A stretch of DNA of 20,955 bases from Paenochrobactrum pullorum (GTDB taxonomy: Bacteria > Pseudomonadota > Alphaproteobacteria > Rhizobiales > Rhizobiaceae). The DNA lies in contig NZ_JBHEEH010000026.1 of the NCBI RefSeq assembly GCF_041929845.1, positions 1 to 20,955 of the forward strand. Reading direction: 5' to 3'. Made by a program: the position numbers and the translations under genes. Below, piece after piece: positions 1-7,434 of the stretch; the stretch's first letter is position 1; each line of letters opens with the position of its first letter. Under the pieces are notes generated by a model, which was not told the DNA's origin, ran no database searches, and saw only the letters and a program-made list of their open reading frames with translations.

Positions 1-616
1 TCTTTGCCGAACTCGCAGCATAACTGTGCCTGCAGATAAGCACGTTTATATCCTGTTCAAAATTTTGCGACATAACCATTTCAATTCGTAATTTATTTTC
101 GAAATCAGAATACTCAGTAGTTGCTCGAGCCATGTCTTTTAAAAGACGAATATTATGCTTTGCGCAATCGAGAGGGTCCTTCAATAAATTACACCATTTC
201 GGATTTGCGCAGCCGAGCTTTAAGAGTTTTTGAGTTCGTTCCAGTCGATTACCATCATCGTTAATTTCTTTAATCAACTCGAGTGCTTGTTTTTTGAGCT
301 TTACATTGTTTTTAATTTTATCTGCATATCTTAAAATAATTACTCCCAGTTCTTTATTTCTGTCCCGCGCTTCGAGTGCGTATTTTGTTGACAGGACAAT
401 AGCATCTCTATGTTTAAAATAGTTATTTTTAGTATTTTCGAGAGTGCTATCATACCAATCTTCGTATTCTTTTTGATAATCTCTCGCTTCAGCAGCTCTG
501 CGCTCCCGGCCAGCTCTTACGTTTGCCATGGCTTGCTGATGAGCATTAAACAATGAGTAAGTCGCACCACCAACGAGCAATGACGACTGAAATGCTAAAT
601 TTGATCCAGTATTCAT
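1..616 (-). CDS. Hypothetical coiled-coil protein, 3' end outside the window
   Basis: An open frame runs leftward from an ATG at 616-614 to the window edge without a stop, giving at least 205 residues. A purine-rich ribosome site (AAAGGGGAT) lies just upstream of the start. The first ~30 residues are mildly hydrophobic with a GG pair (LLVGGATYSLF), which could be a short membrane-associated segment. The rest is highly charged and predicted by eye to be helical, with long runs of K, E, R, D and N typical of coiled coils. Four cysteines occur in the last ~70 visible residues. I do not recognise a family. It belongs to the AT-rich tract left of integrase 1, so it is probably cargo of the leftward element. 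The coding frame is convincing; the function is unknown. Confidence 0.6.
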   Translation of the reverse strand, partial: MNTGSNLAFQSSLLVGGATYSLFNAHQQAMANVRAGRERRAAEARDYQKEYEDWYDSTLENTKNNYFKHRDAIVLSTKYALEARDRNKELGVIILRYADKIKNNVKLKKQALELIKEINDDGNRLERTQKLLKLGCANPKWCNLLKDPLDCAKHNIRLLKDMARATTEYSDFENKLRIEMVMSQNFEQDINVLICRHSYAASSAK

Positions 617-703
617 ATCGATCCCCTTTTTCTGCCAAGTATATAACATTTCAAAGGAGCCTTGAGGGCCCCCTAAATCATTAATATTCGTTAATTTTAG
701 GCA

Positions 704-738
704 ACAAAAAACCTCCCAAGTTCTAAAAATGGGAGGTT
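704..738 (-). terminator. Rho-independent terminator after the small gene
   Basis: A perfect 9-bp stem (AACCTCCCA at 710-718 with TGGGAGGTT at 730-738) with an 11-nt loop is followed, read on the minus strand, by a run of T formed by the A tract at 705-710. It lies ~50 bp beyond the stop of the 786-1004 gene and ahead of the 1-616 gene, so it should separate the two leftward transcripts. Confidence 0.8.
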
Positions 739-785
739 CGGCGGCAATTAATTAGAATATCAATAAATTAAAAATTTAGAACATA

Positions 786-1004
786 TTAGCAGTAGTATTC
801 TCTTAGATATTCTTTCATTTTAGCTTTAGTAGCGCGTCTCGGCATGTATGCATTTCCAAGCTGATGATAATACTCATGTCCAAATTCGTCTTCGCAAAGT
901 TTACGTACTTCCCAACTCGTTTTTTGCACTCCACCAACCAAAATATCTTCTCTTTCTGAAATAAAGAATGTTCTTTCGTAAATATCAAATGCATATTCTC
1001 TCAT
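786..1004 (-). CDS. Small hypothetical protein (72 aa)
   Basis: A small, charged, aromatic-rich leftward protein with two cysteines, one in the body (KLCEDE) and one as the last residue (REYYC). The longest frame begins at 1010, but the ATG two codons later (1004) is better placed: AAGGA lies about 8 nt upstream of it and only ~2 nt from the first ATG. The region is AT-rich like its neighbour. A strong terminator follows the stop. No family is recognised. It could be a small accessory protein of the leftward element, for example a regulator or inhibitor, but nothing in the sequence shows this. Support comes from the good ribosome site and the matching terminator. Confidence 0.6.
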   Translation of the reverse strand: MREYAFDIYERTFFISEREDILVGGVQKTSWEVRKLCEDEFGHEYYHQLGNAYMPRRATKAKMKEYLREYYC

Positions 1005-1010
1005 CTTCAT

Positions 1011-1319
1011 TATCCTTAGTTTTCCGCCTTTGCGGCTAGAAGAATTGTTGTTTTGCTCTTCTATAATTAAATGATGATGTGCATTAATGATTGATGCAAG
1101 AGCTATTTTTAATGTTTCTTTAATCTTTAGACAAACCAGTTGACGACACTAGAATTGGTATATGTATTTTAGTTAAAAATAATTTTAATCTGTAATTATA
1201 TTTCTGCTTAAGCGTCTTAGAATATTAATAATTCTGCGGCAAAAATGATTTTTCTGCATAAATATAATTAACCGCCGGCGGCTGACAGACATATTTCGCC
1301 GGCAGGAAATAAGTATTTA
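1011..1319. other. AT-rich intergenic stretch
   Basis: No convincing gene. The stretch has short AT-rich dyads, such as AAAAATGATTTTT around 1243-1255, and two copies of the self-complementary GCCGGC (in 1272-1303) that can pair just downstream of integrase 1. That GC hairpin lacks a clear T run on the minus strand, so it is at best a weak terminator for integrase 1. The AT-rich composition resembles the genes to the left. Confidence 0.4.
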
Positions 1320-2495
1320 TTATGATTTTCGACTTGGTAATTCTGCAAGTTTATCAGCAAGAAATGTCTCTCTCAGGTTAGCATAACGCTTGAGCGATTT
1401 CGGATCCAAATGGCCTGTCTGTGCCATCACTTCAGTATCCGACCAGCCTGCTTCAACCAAATTAGAAGTACGTTCATGACGTGCATCATGAAGACGAAAA
1501 TGAGGTAATTCAGCTCGTTTTCGCGCTCTGTCAAACGCAGTTTTTAAAGCGTCTACAGTCATTTTAAATACCTGTCCCGTGCGTACTGGCGCATCAGGTA
1601 AACCATTCAAAATTTGGATAGCACGCGGTGATAAACCGATCTTAATGTCACGAGCTTCATGCGGATTTCTACTGTTTTTAACTCGACGTAGCAGTGCTGT
1701 CCGACGATCTAAGTCTACGTCTTTCCACTCTAAACGTAAGATAGAGCTGCGGCGAGCTCCTGACTCAAATGCAAATTCTACTGTTGGAAAAAGCCATAAA
1801 TTTCGTGCGTTTTTACACTCATCTAAAAGCTTATCAATTTCTTCATGTGAAAGTCTGACATCACGATCATCAATAGCAGTAGGTCTTTTCACGTCTTCTG
1901 AGTTAACCGGATTTTGAGCGAGATTAAGCCGTAGCTTGCTATGAGCGATGATATTTTTCCAGAGCGTTAATTCGCGTTTTACCGTGCCAGGGGAGATTAG
2001 TTTTGGAGCAGTGGGTGGAGCTTTTGCTTGCGCTGCATTAGAGCGCGGAGCGCCATCTTTTCTCAATTTTAAGACATGCTCAATGTTTTTATACCGACCG
2101 CGTCCACCTTCTTTGCCACGAGATGCGGTTTCGGTTAGGCGGCGATTACGATAGTCAATAAAATGCTCTGGACGCAGGTTTGCGACGGCAAATGAGCAAA
2201 GAGTAGATTCATCGCGTAAAAATCGATCAAGACGTGCGTTTTCGGCAATACGTGATGCTTCACCCGGTCGTTTATTGGTCACTTCAGCACGATATAGATC
2301 AATTAGATCAGCAAGGGTTTCCTCATGTCCGCGAGAGCGGTCAACAAACACACCTTTATCCATCGACGATTCAATATCACGCGCCCATGTTTCCGCTTCG
2401 ACCTTGGTGCGGAACGTGTTTGTTTGGCTCGGCCAGCCTTTTCGGCGAATCTGAACGTGCCATTGCCCATCACCCTTTTTTCTAATCGTAGCCAA
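1320..2495 (-). CDS. Tyrosine-type site-specific integrase 1 (element left of the tRNA)
   Basis: A complete 391-aa phage/island-type tyrosine recombinase. Such enzymes cut and rejoin an att site, often in a tRNA gene. The N-terminal ~60 residues are an arm-binding domain (MATIRKKGDGQWHVQIRRKG). A core-binding domain follows and carries an unusual low-complexity insertion at ~121-168, rich in G, K, R, A and P, which is absent from integrases 2 and 3. All catalytic residues are visible: R248 (GARRSS), K273, H336 and R339 (HDARH), H362 (TGH) and Y371 (KRYANL). The start codon is TTG. The 5' end faces the tRNA-Arg 3' end only ~120 bp away, so its element should extend leftward out of the window. 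Phased repeats upstream are likely arm-type sites. Confidence 0.93.
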   Translation of the reverse strand: MATIRKKGDGQWHVQIRRKGWPSQTNTFRTKVEAETWARDIESSMDKGVFVDRSRGHEETLADLIDLYRAEVTNKRPGEASRIAENARLDRFLRDESTLCSFAVANLRPEHFIDYRNRRLTETASRGKEGGRGRYKNIEHVLKLRKDGAPRSNAAQAKAPPTAPKLISPGTVKRELTLWKNIIAHSKLRLNLAQNPVNSEDVKRPTAIDDRDVRLSHEEIDKLLDECKNARNLWLFPTVEFAFESGARRSSILRLEWKDVDLDRRTALLRRVKNSRNPHEARDIKIGLSPRAIQILNGLPDAPVRTGQVFKMTVDALKTAFDRARKRAELPHFRLHDARHERTSNLVEAGWSDTEVMAQTGHLDPKSLKRYANLRETFLADKLAELPSRKS

Positions 2496-2524
2496 ATTTG
2501 TTTACCCCACTTGATATAGCGCGG

Positions 2525-2551
2525 TGTGCCGCACTGTGCCAAAATTGTGCC
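2525..2551. promoter_or_regulatory. Three phased TGTGCC repeats, likely integrase arm sites
   Basis: TGTGCC occurs at 2525, 2535 and 2546, that is every 10-11 bp (one helical turn), between integrase 1 and the tRNA. Helically phased direct repeats beside an attachment site fit arm-type binding sites for the integrase or an excisionase. The role is inferred. Confidence 0.4.
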
Positions 2552-2618
2552 AATAAATAGAAACAATTCAAGCGATGTTTTGAGGTGATTAGTAAGTTTT
2601 TGATTTTATTGGAGATTT

Positions 2619-2695
2619 TGGCGCACCCGACAGGATTCGAACCTGTGACCTCTGCCTTCGGAGGGCAGCACTCTATCCAGCTGAGCTACGGGTGC
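2619..2695 (-). tRNA. tRNA-Arg(CCG)
   Basis: A complete 77-nt cloverleaf on the minus strand. The 7-bp acceptor is GCACCCG with CGGGTGC, the discriminator is G, and CCA is encoded (2619-2621). The D arm has GCTC...GAGT pairing. The anticodon stem CTGCC/GGCAG encloses loop CTCCGAA, giving anticodon CCG, which reads CGG codons. The T arm is ACAGG-TTCGAAT-CCTGT. The gene sits at a recombination junction: integrase 1 lies beyond its 3' end, and its 5' half plus upstream region is repeated at 19427. It is therefore probably a hybrid, with the 3' half from the left and the 5' half and promoter supplied by the island. Confidence 0.95.
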
Positions 2696-2706
2696 GCAGT
2701 CGCTTT
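2656..2706. repeat. Left att repeat of the island (tRNA 5' half and upstream DNA)
   Basis: These 51 bp are identical to 19427-19477 in direct orientation. The identity starts in the anticodon loop and passes the tRNA 5' end. Beyond it, a further ~90 bp (2707-2799 against 19478-19610) are clearly homologous but diverged, sharing for example GCCGTTCTAAC, CGTATCAATGGGGAAA and ATGTGAATAATC. An abrupt loss of similarity on the 3' side with gradual divergence on the 5' side is what a crossover in the anticodon loop would leave, if the element carried a related host's tRNA 5' half and promoter. Confidence 0.8.
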
Positions 2707-2707
2707 T

Positions 2708-2735
2708 GATATAAAGCAAAGCCGTTCTAACGCAA
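2708..2735 (-). promoter_or_regulatory. Probable tRNA-Arg promoter
   Basis: On the minus strand TTGCGT (-35 candidate, 2730-2735) and TATATC (-10 candidate, 2708-2713) are separated by 16 bp, with the tRNA 5' end ~13 bp downstream. The displaced copy at 19478-19505 keeps the layout (TTGGGT, 16 bp, TATATT), although the surrounding bases have diverged. This supports selection on these boxes. Confidence 0.5.
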
Positions 2736-2969
2736 CCATACTTGCGTATCAATGGGGAAAAATCCAATTATTGGTAGTTTATGTGAATAATCTGATGGGA
2801 GTGATTATGGGTCATAAGTTGTTGGGGTAGTCTTTTAAACGAGCCTTTTATGTGCCACCTTAATTTGAGTGCAGGGTCTTCCGCCAGCGTTGACTGCAAA
2901 AAGTCTCATTGAATATCTTGGATTAACCAAAGAAACTTCATGTGGCGCGATTGCGCCGATATCTAAACA

Positions 2970-5900
2970 TCAATTTAGAAGCGAAAAGCCAACATTCATG
3001 TTTGGTCTAAAACTATGCATAAAATGTTGGAATAGAACGTCTGTCTTCTCATCTAAATCTGTTTCGTTATATTTTGAGACTGGTAACCCGGTCCTATCGT
3101 CGTAGAGAAGATCGTAGATCTGCTGCCGTAAATCATCGCGAGTGCTCTGCTTCTCAAACAGGTCTTGAACCTCTTCAATGCGCTGTTGAATAGCCTTAAG
3201 CACTTTGACCGAAATGGCCTTAATCTGCCGGATCTCGTCTTTTGATAAGTCTTCACGTAATAGCAGGTCGAAGATCGGCTTCTGTTCTTGTGTCAGCCCC
3301 AGCGCCACATGGCTCTGAGCCTCTTCCTCAAGGTCTGCTGCAATTCTCATCAGCGCTTCGAAGGTGGCTTCAATCGTATTCTTATCTTTTTCCTTGTTGT
3401 AATCATTGATGATCTGGCCGAAACGAACCTGAAAGTCTTCAAGGGTGGGATTAGCAGCCAGCATCTTTGCGAGCCTCTTCTGAAGAACGGTGCGAAGGTC
3501 CTGGACATCACTGGCTTTGCGTTCGCTCTTCGCAAATTCACGGCGAAGCAGGTCAAAATTCACCTTTGATATATCGAAGATCTTGTCATCAGCACTATCT
3601 GGGCGAATATTGATGGCTTCGCCAACGATGGCATTCAGCTTCTGAATGATCGCGGATGTGTCGGCGGCCAGCTTGTCTTCTTGAAGAGAGCTGTAGATAT
3701 AATTTATGGCCTGAAAGTCCGGCTTGTATCGCTCCACATCCGGGAAGGTTAGACAGGATTTGTATTTCCTAAACACTGCTCGGGCAGAAATCTCAAAACG
3801 CTTGCGGGTCTCATCATTTGTATTGATCAGCTCCTTGGCATCTTTCAACACCTTGAGCTTATCAAATCCAGTCGCACTGTGCAGTCGTTCAAGTGCGAAG
3901 CCATCTGCTTGCAGCCCTTCGCGGATGATATATATAGCCTCCGCAAGCTCTCCCAGTAGCGCTTCTTGAGGGGCGAGTGGATCAATGACAGGTTCGTCGC
4001 CACCTTCGCCTAATGGACCTATACCGCCTGTGTGTCCAGCAAACGTGGCCAATGCTTTACGCAGGTTCTTCAGAATGCCGCAATAATCAACGATCAGGCC
4101 GTTATTCTTACCTTCCTTCACCCGGTTCGCCCTGGCAATTGCCTGCATTAAGGTATGCGCCTGTAGTGGTTTATCCAGATAAAGTGTAGACAATGACGGC
4201 ACGTCGAAGCCGGTCAGCCACATGGCACATACGATTACGATGCGGAATGGATGATCCTCTCGCTTGAACGCCGTTTCTACGTCCAGGCGCTTTTCAATCT
4301 CGCGACCGCCAACGACTTCGCTAACGACGAAGCCGTCCTTCATCCGCTTGCGATGGGGAATAATATCGAGACCCCAGTCCTTGAATTTCTTGATCTCATT
4401 CTGCTCGTCGCTGACGACAACAGCCATCTCGGTCTTTCGCATCCAGGTTATCTGCTGGATTCGGATCACACGCTCCTGGTCGTCGGAAATATGCACCAGA
4501 CCTTTTTCCAGCTCCGTGATCCTTGCCTGCCAGGCATCGGAGATGAAATTATACATCCGCACGGCAGTAATCTTATCGATGGCGACGAACATCGCCTTGC
4601 CAGTCTCCCAGTTCGACGAGAAGTGCCAGGCGAAATCTCGAGCAATATGACGAAGGCGGGGTTCGGCAGTCACCACATGATATTCACGCTTCAGATCATC
4701 TGAGAGCTTCGCGGCAACATCTGGATCGTCGATCTCCGCATCAGCAATAGCTTGGGCAAGCTTTTCATTTAGTTCGCCGCCTGTCAGTTGCAACTTGTCG
4801 CCGCGTGCATCGTAGTAAAGCGGTAACGTTGCACCGTCCTCGATGGCATCTTGGAAATCATAGGTGGAAAGATAAGCACCGAAGACCTCTTTGGTGATTT
4901 GATCGTTGGAAAACAGCGGTGTGCCGGTAAAGCCAATGAACGCCGCGTTGGGTAGCGCTTTGCGCATGTTCAGCGCCAGTGTGCCATATTGTGATCGATG
5001 CGCTTCGTCTGTCATTACAATGATGTTGTTTCGGCCAGAATACGCGCCACCTTTAGCCTGATCATCGGTGAACTTCTGGATCATACCGAAGATCACCTTT
5101 TTTTGCTGGCCGAGTAAGTCTCGCAGTTCCTGGGCTGATCCGGCCCGGCATGGGTCCTTGTCGTTGTTGGCCAGTCCGACGCTAGCGAAGGTCTTGTAAA
5201 TTTGGTTGTCCAGGTCTGTCCGGTCGGTCAGCACTAGAAATGTATAATCACCACCCAGTTTACGATGCACCTTCTGAGTGAACAGTGCCATAGAAAAAGA
5301 CTTGCCCGACCCTTGCGTGTGCCAGAATACGCCCAGCTTACCATCCAGAGCTTGCCGGTTGATCACGGCTTCGACCGCTCGGTTGACACCGAGAAACTGA
5401 TGGTTCTTTGCAATAATTTTCACCGGGCCATTCGCGGTATCAGCAAACAAGATGAAATTCTCGAACAGGTCCATGAAACGCCGTTTATCACAGACAACGC
5501 GTAGCAGTGCTTCCATCGGGAGCAGCTCGTCGCGCCGCTCAGACTCGTCCAGCTTTAGCCAATCCGAGAAATGATCGTAATCCGCACTGATTGAACCTAA
5601 TTTGGCCAGGTCACCATTGCCGAGGATGACAAAGGCGTTGAAGTAAAAAAGATGCGGGACAGCGTCTTTGTAGTCGGACAGATTCTCGGCATAAGCGCGT
5701 TTCAGGTCTTTGTCCGGGCGCTTAAGCTCGCAGAACAGCAATGGTAAACCATTGACGAACCCCACGATATCAGCACGCCGCCGGTGGGCATAGCCGCGCA
5801 CCCACAACTCGCGCACGACGAGAAAGTCGTTGTTCTCAGCATTATCGAAATCGAACACCCGTAGCCGCTCTGTTCGCTGCTCGCCATTCTGGCGAAACTT

Positions 5901-6212
5901 CACTCGCACACCATCGCGGATCAGTGCATATTTATCCTGGTTGATGTGTAGAAGAGATTGCGAGCCGAAAATATCGCTGACCTCGCGCAGGGCCTGAACA
6001 TAAGCCTCATCAGGCAAGCCCGGGTTCAAGCGAAGCAACGCTTCAGACAGATAGCGCGTCAGCACAACATCCTTATCGGACTTCCTGCCCAGTGTGCCCT
6101 CTGGGCCGAAAATCTCCTTGTTCCAGGCCATGACGACTCGCCAGCCATGCTCGATAGCGAGATAGTCGGCCATAGTCTTCTGAACAAGCTGATCTTCGGT
6201 AAAGTCATTCAT
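2970..6212 (-). CDS. hsdR: Type I restriction enzyme R subunit (nuclease and translocase)
   Basis: The motor and nuclease subunit of a type I restriction-modification complex. It translocates unmethylated DNA using ATP and cuts at a distance. At 1080 aa it has the full family length. The N-terminal PD-(D/E)XK nuclease has D148 (RRADIVG) and E162-x-K164 (CELKRP). The SF2 motor shows Walker A at 299-305 (TQGSGKS), the DEAH box at 402-405 (TDEAHRSQYG), TGTP at 429-432, and a motif VI-like segment (QAIARANR) after MWLTGFDVPS. The C-terminal ~200 residues are helical and probably bind the methylase core. It is the last gene of the leftward hsdM-hsdS-hsdR operon, 16 bp after hsdS. The ribosome site is weak (AAAGG ~14 nt from ATG), so coupling to hsdS is plausible. 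No frameshift or lost motif is seen. Confidence 0.97.
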   Translation of the reverse strand: MNDFTEDQLVQKTMADYLAIEHGWRVVMAWNKEIFGPEGTLGRKSDKDVVLTRYLSEALLRLNPGLPDEAYVQALREVSDIFGSQSLLHINQDKYALIRDGVRVKFRQNGEQRTERLRVFDFDNAENNDFLVVRELWVRGYAHRRRADIVGFVNGLPLLFCELKRPDKDLKRAYAENLSDYKDAVPHLFYFNAFVILGNGDLAKLGSISADYDHFSDWLKLDESERRDELLPMEALLRVVCDKRRFMDLFENFILFADTANGPVKIIAKNHQFLGVNRAVEAVINRQALDGKLGVFWHTQGSGKSFSMALFTQKVHRKLGGDYTFLVLTDRTDLDNQIYKTFASVGLANNDKDPCRAGSAQELRDLLGQQKKVIFGMIQKFTDDQAKGGAYSGRNNIIVMTDEAHRSQYGTLALNMRKALPNAAFIGFTGTPLFSNDQITKEVFGAYLSTYDFQDAIEDGATLPLYYDARGDKLQLTGGELNEKLAQAIADAEIDDPDVAAKLSDDLKREYHVVTAEPRLRHIARDFAWHFSSNWETGKAMFVAIDKITAVRMYNFISDAWQARITELEKGLVHISDDQERVIRIQQITWMRKTEMAVVVSDEQNEIKKFKDWGLDIIPHRKRMKDGFVVSEVVGGREIEKRLDVETAFKREDHPFRIVIVCAMWLTGFDVPSLSTLYLDKPLQAHTLMQAIARANRVKEGKNNGLIVDYCGILKNLRKALATFAGHTGGIGPLGEGGDEPVIDPLAPQEALLGELAEAIYIIREGLQADGFALERLHSATGFDKLKVLKDAKELINTNDETRKRFEISARAVFRKYKSCLTFPDVERYKPDFQAINYIYSSLQEDKLAADTSAIIQKLNAIVGEAINIRPDSADDKIFDISKVNFDLLRREFAKSERKASDVQDLRTVLQKRLAKMLAANPTLEDFQVRFGQIINDYNKEKDKNTIEATFEALMRIAADLEEEAQSHVALGLTQEQKPIFDLLLREDLSKDEIRQIKAISVKVLKAIQQRIEEVQDLFEKQSTRDDLRQQIYDLLYDDRTGLPVSKYNETDLDEKTDVLFQHFMHSFRPNMNVGFSLLN

Positions 6213-6228
6213 GTGTAATCACTAACCT

Positions 6229-7434
6229 TTAAACTGGAATGCGTCCATCCATCAGACGCGGGAGCAGAAGATCACGAGCGCGGGTGAGCTTGGTAATAAC
6301 CTTTTGTAAGTGTCCTATTTCTTGGAACATAGGTTCGATCGCTGCATCAAAATCTTGCACAATTTTCCGCGGCGGAGCAGACACAATATACTTCTCAAAG
6401 CAGTTCTGTTGAACACGTTGACGGCCGGATGAACCGACCATGCTAGTTATTGCGTTCTTTCTAAAATCTTCTTCTCTTGCTAGAAGATATGCCATGAAAC
6501 GGCTGATCCGGTGCTCTCTGAATACGACAAATTCTGTTGAGCCACAGGCGATTTCTCCGTCTTGCAAGAAGTTCACATAGCCAGTCTTCCCGTTCTCAAG
6601 GCAGGGGGTTATCCTTGCGAATAGCGTGTCGCCATTCATGAATTTCACGCTTGTAGGTTGCTCGCGGTTCTCGAACAGGGAAGTGTCGCAAATCATCCCC
6701 GCCGTGGAGAGAGCACCCATAGGCACCATTGTGATGAGCTTTGATTCAGTGGCCTTCCAAGTCGTCCTTGGATTAATTTGCATCGCTTCGGATGCAGGGA
6801 TTGACTCCCATCCCTCCGGTAGACCATCAATGATCTTTATCGTCTCATGACCTGGAAAGCGGAGGTGGACAAACCATTCGCGATACAGCAGCCGCGCTGC
6901 CTGTTCCAGCAAGACGATCCGCCGTCGGTTGTTTTCAATAAGGTCGTCATAGGCCGAGAGGATGGACGCAATGCGCTTTTGGGTGGGAAGGTCGGGGACA
7001 TCCACCTGAACAAGCGCCAGCTTTTCGCGAGGTAAATGCTTGATTGTTGCTCCGGTGAATAAGCCCCTGAAATGGCCGGAATGAGCACGATAGGACAGGT
7101 TGTAGTAGAGGAAAACGGAATCCATGTTCTCAAACGGACGAATGCGATGAAGTGCCTTTTGAAACATCATGTTTGGCATTTCATCGCGCCAAAGTGCGCA
7201 CCGCCCAGGTTCGCCTCCTTCGCACATGACGATATCGCCATCCTTAAGCGAGAAGCGCTCGAACTCTGATTCCTCGAAACGCATCTCGCGCAATTCCGAA
7301 AAATCAAAGCTGCCCCAGCGAACATTTTTATTGGCAAGGTATGGGTGGTTGTCACCACGGTTCTTTACTTGATCCAACATTTTGCCGAGTTGGAAGTCGG
7401 CCACCTCGGCGAGAGACTTCGTGGGCCAGCTCAT
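6229..7434 (-). CDS. hsdS: Type I restriction enzyme S subunit (specificity)
   Basis: The DNA-recognition subunit, which sets the target sequence for both methylation and cleavage. It has 401 aa and the usual two-half layout: target recognition domain 1 at ~1-150, a conserved helical spacer (LPTQKRIASILSAYDDLIEN, ~153-172, followed by LLEQAARLLYREWF), domain 2 at ~205-355, and a second helical repeat at the C-terminus (TRARDLLLPRLMDGRIPV). The target sequence cannot be read from the protein. Its start overlaps the hsdM stop by 4 bp (ATGA at 7431-7434), indicating translational coupling. Both domains appear intact. Recognition domains of this family diverge and recombine freely, so similarity to known HsdS should be highest in the helical spacers. 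Confidence 0.95.
   Translation of the reverse strand: MSWPTKSLAEVADFQLGKMLDQVKNRGDNHPYLANKNVRWGSFDFSELREMRFEESEFERFSLKDGDIVMCEGGEPGRCALWRDEMPNMMFQKALHRIRPFENMDSVFLYYNLSYRAHSGHFRGLFTGATIKHLPREKLALVQVDVPDLPTQKRIASILSAYDDLIENNRRRIVLLEQAARLLYREWFVHLRFPGHETIKIIDGLPEGWESIPASEAMQINPRTTWKATESKLITMVPMGALSTAGMICDTSLFENREQPTSVKFMNGDTLFARITPCLENGKTGYVNFLQDGEIACGSTEFVVFREHRISRFMAYLLAREEDFRKNAITSMVGSSGRQRVQQNCFEKYIVSAPPRKIVQDFDAAIEPMFQEIGHLQKVITKLTRARDLLLPRLMDGRIPV

Noticed and set aside
2585..2830. 81-codon plus-strand frame over the tRNA
   Set aside because: It is the complement of the tRNA-Arg gene and its promoter, not a protein gene.
2944..2957. GGCGC-GATT-GCGCC hairpin after hsdR as a terminator
   Set aside because: A perfect 5-bp stem, but no T run on the minus strand, so not called as a terminator.
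4251..4703. 150-codon plus-strand frame inside hsdR
   Set aside because: Lies opposite the conserved HsdR motor region. An antisense shadow of the real gene.
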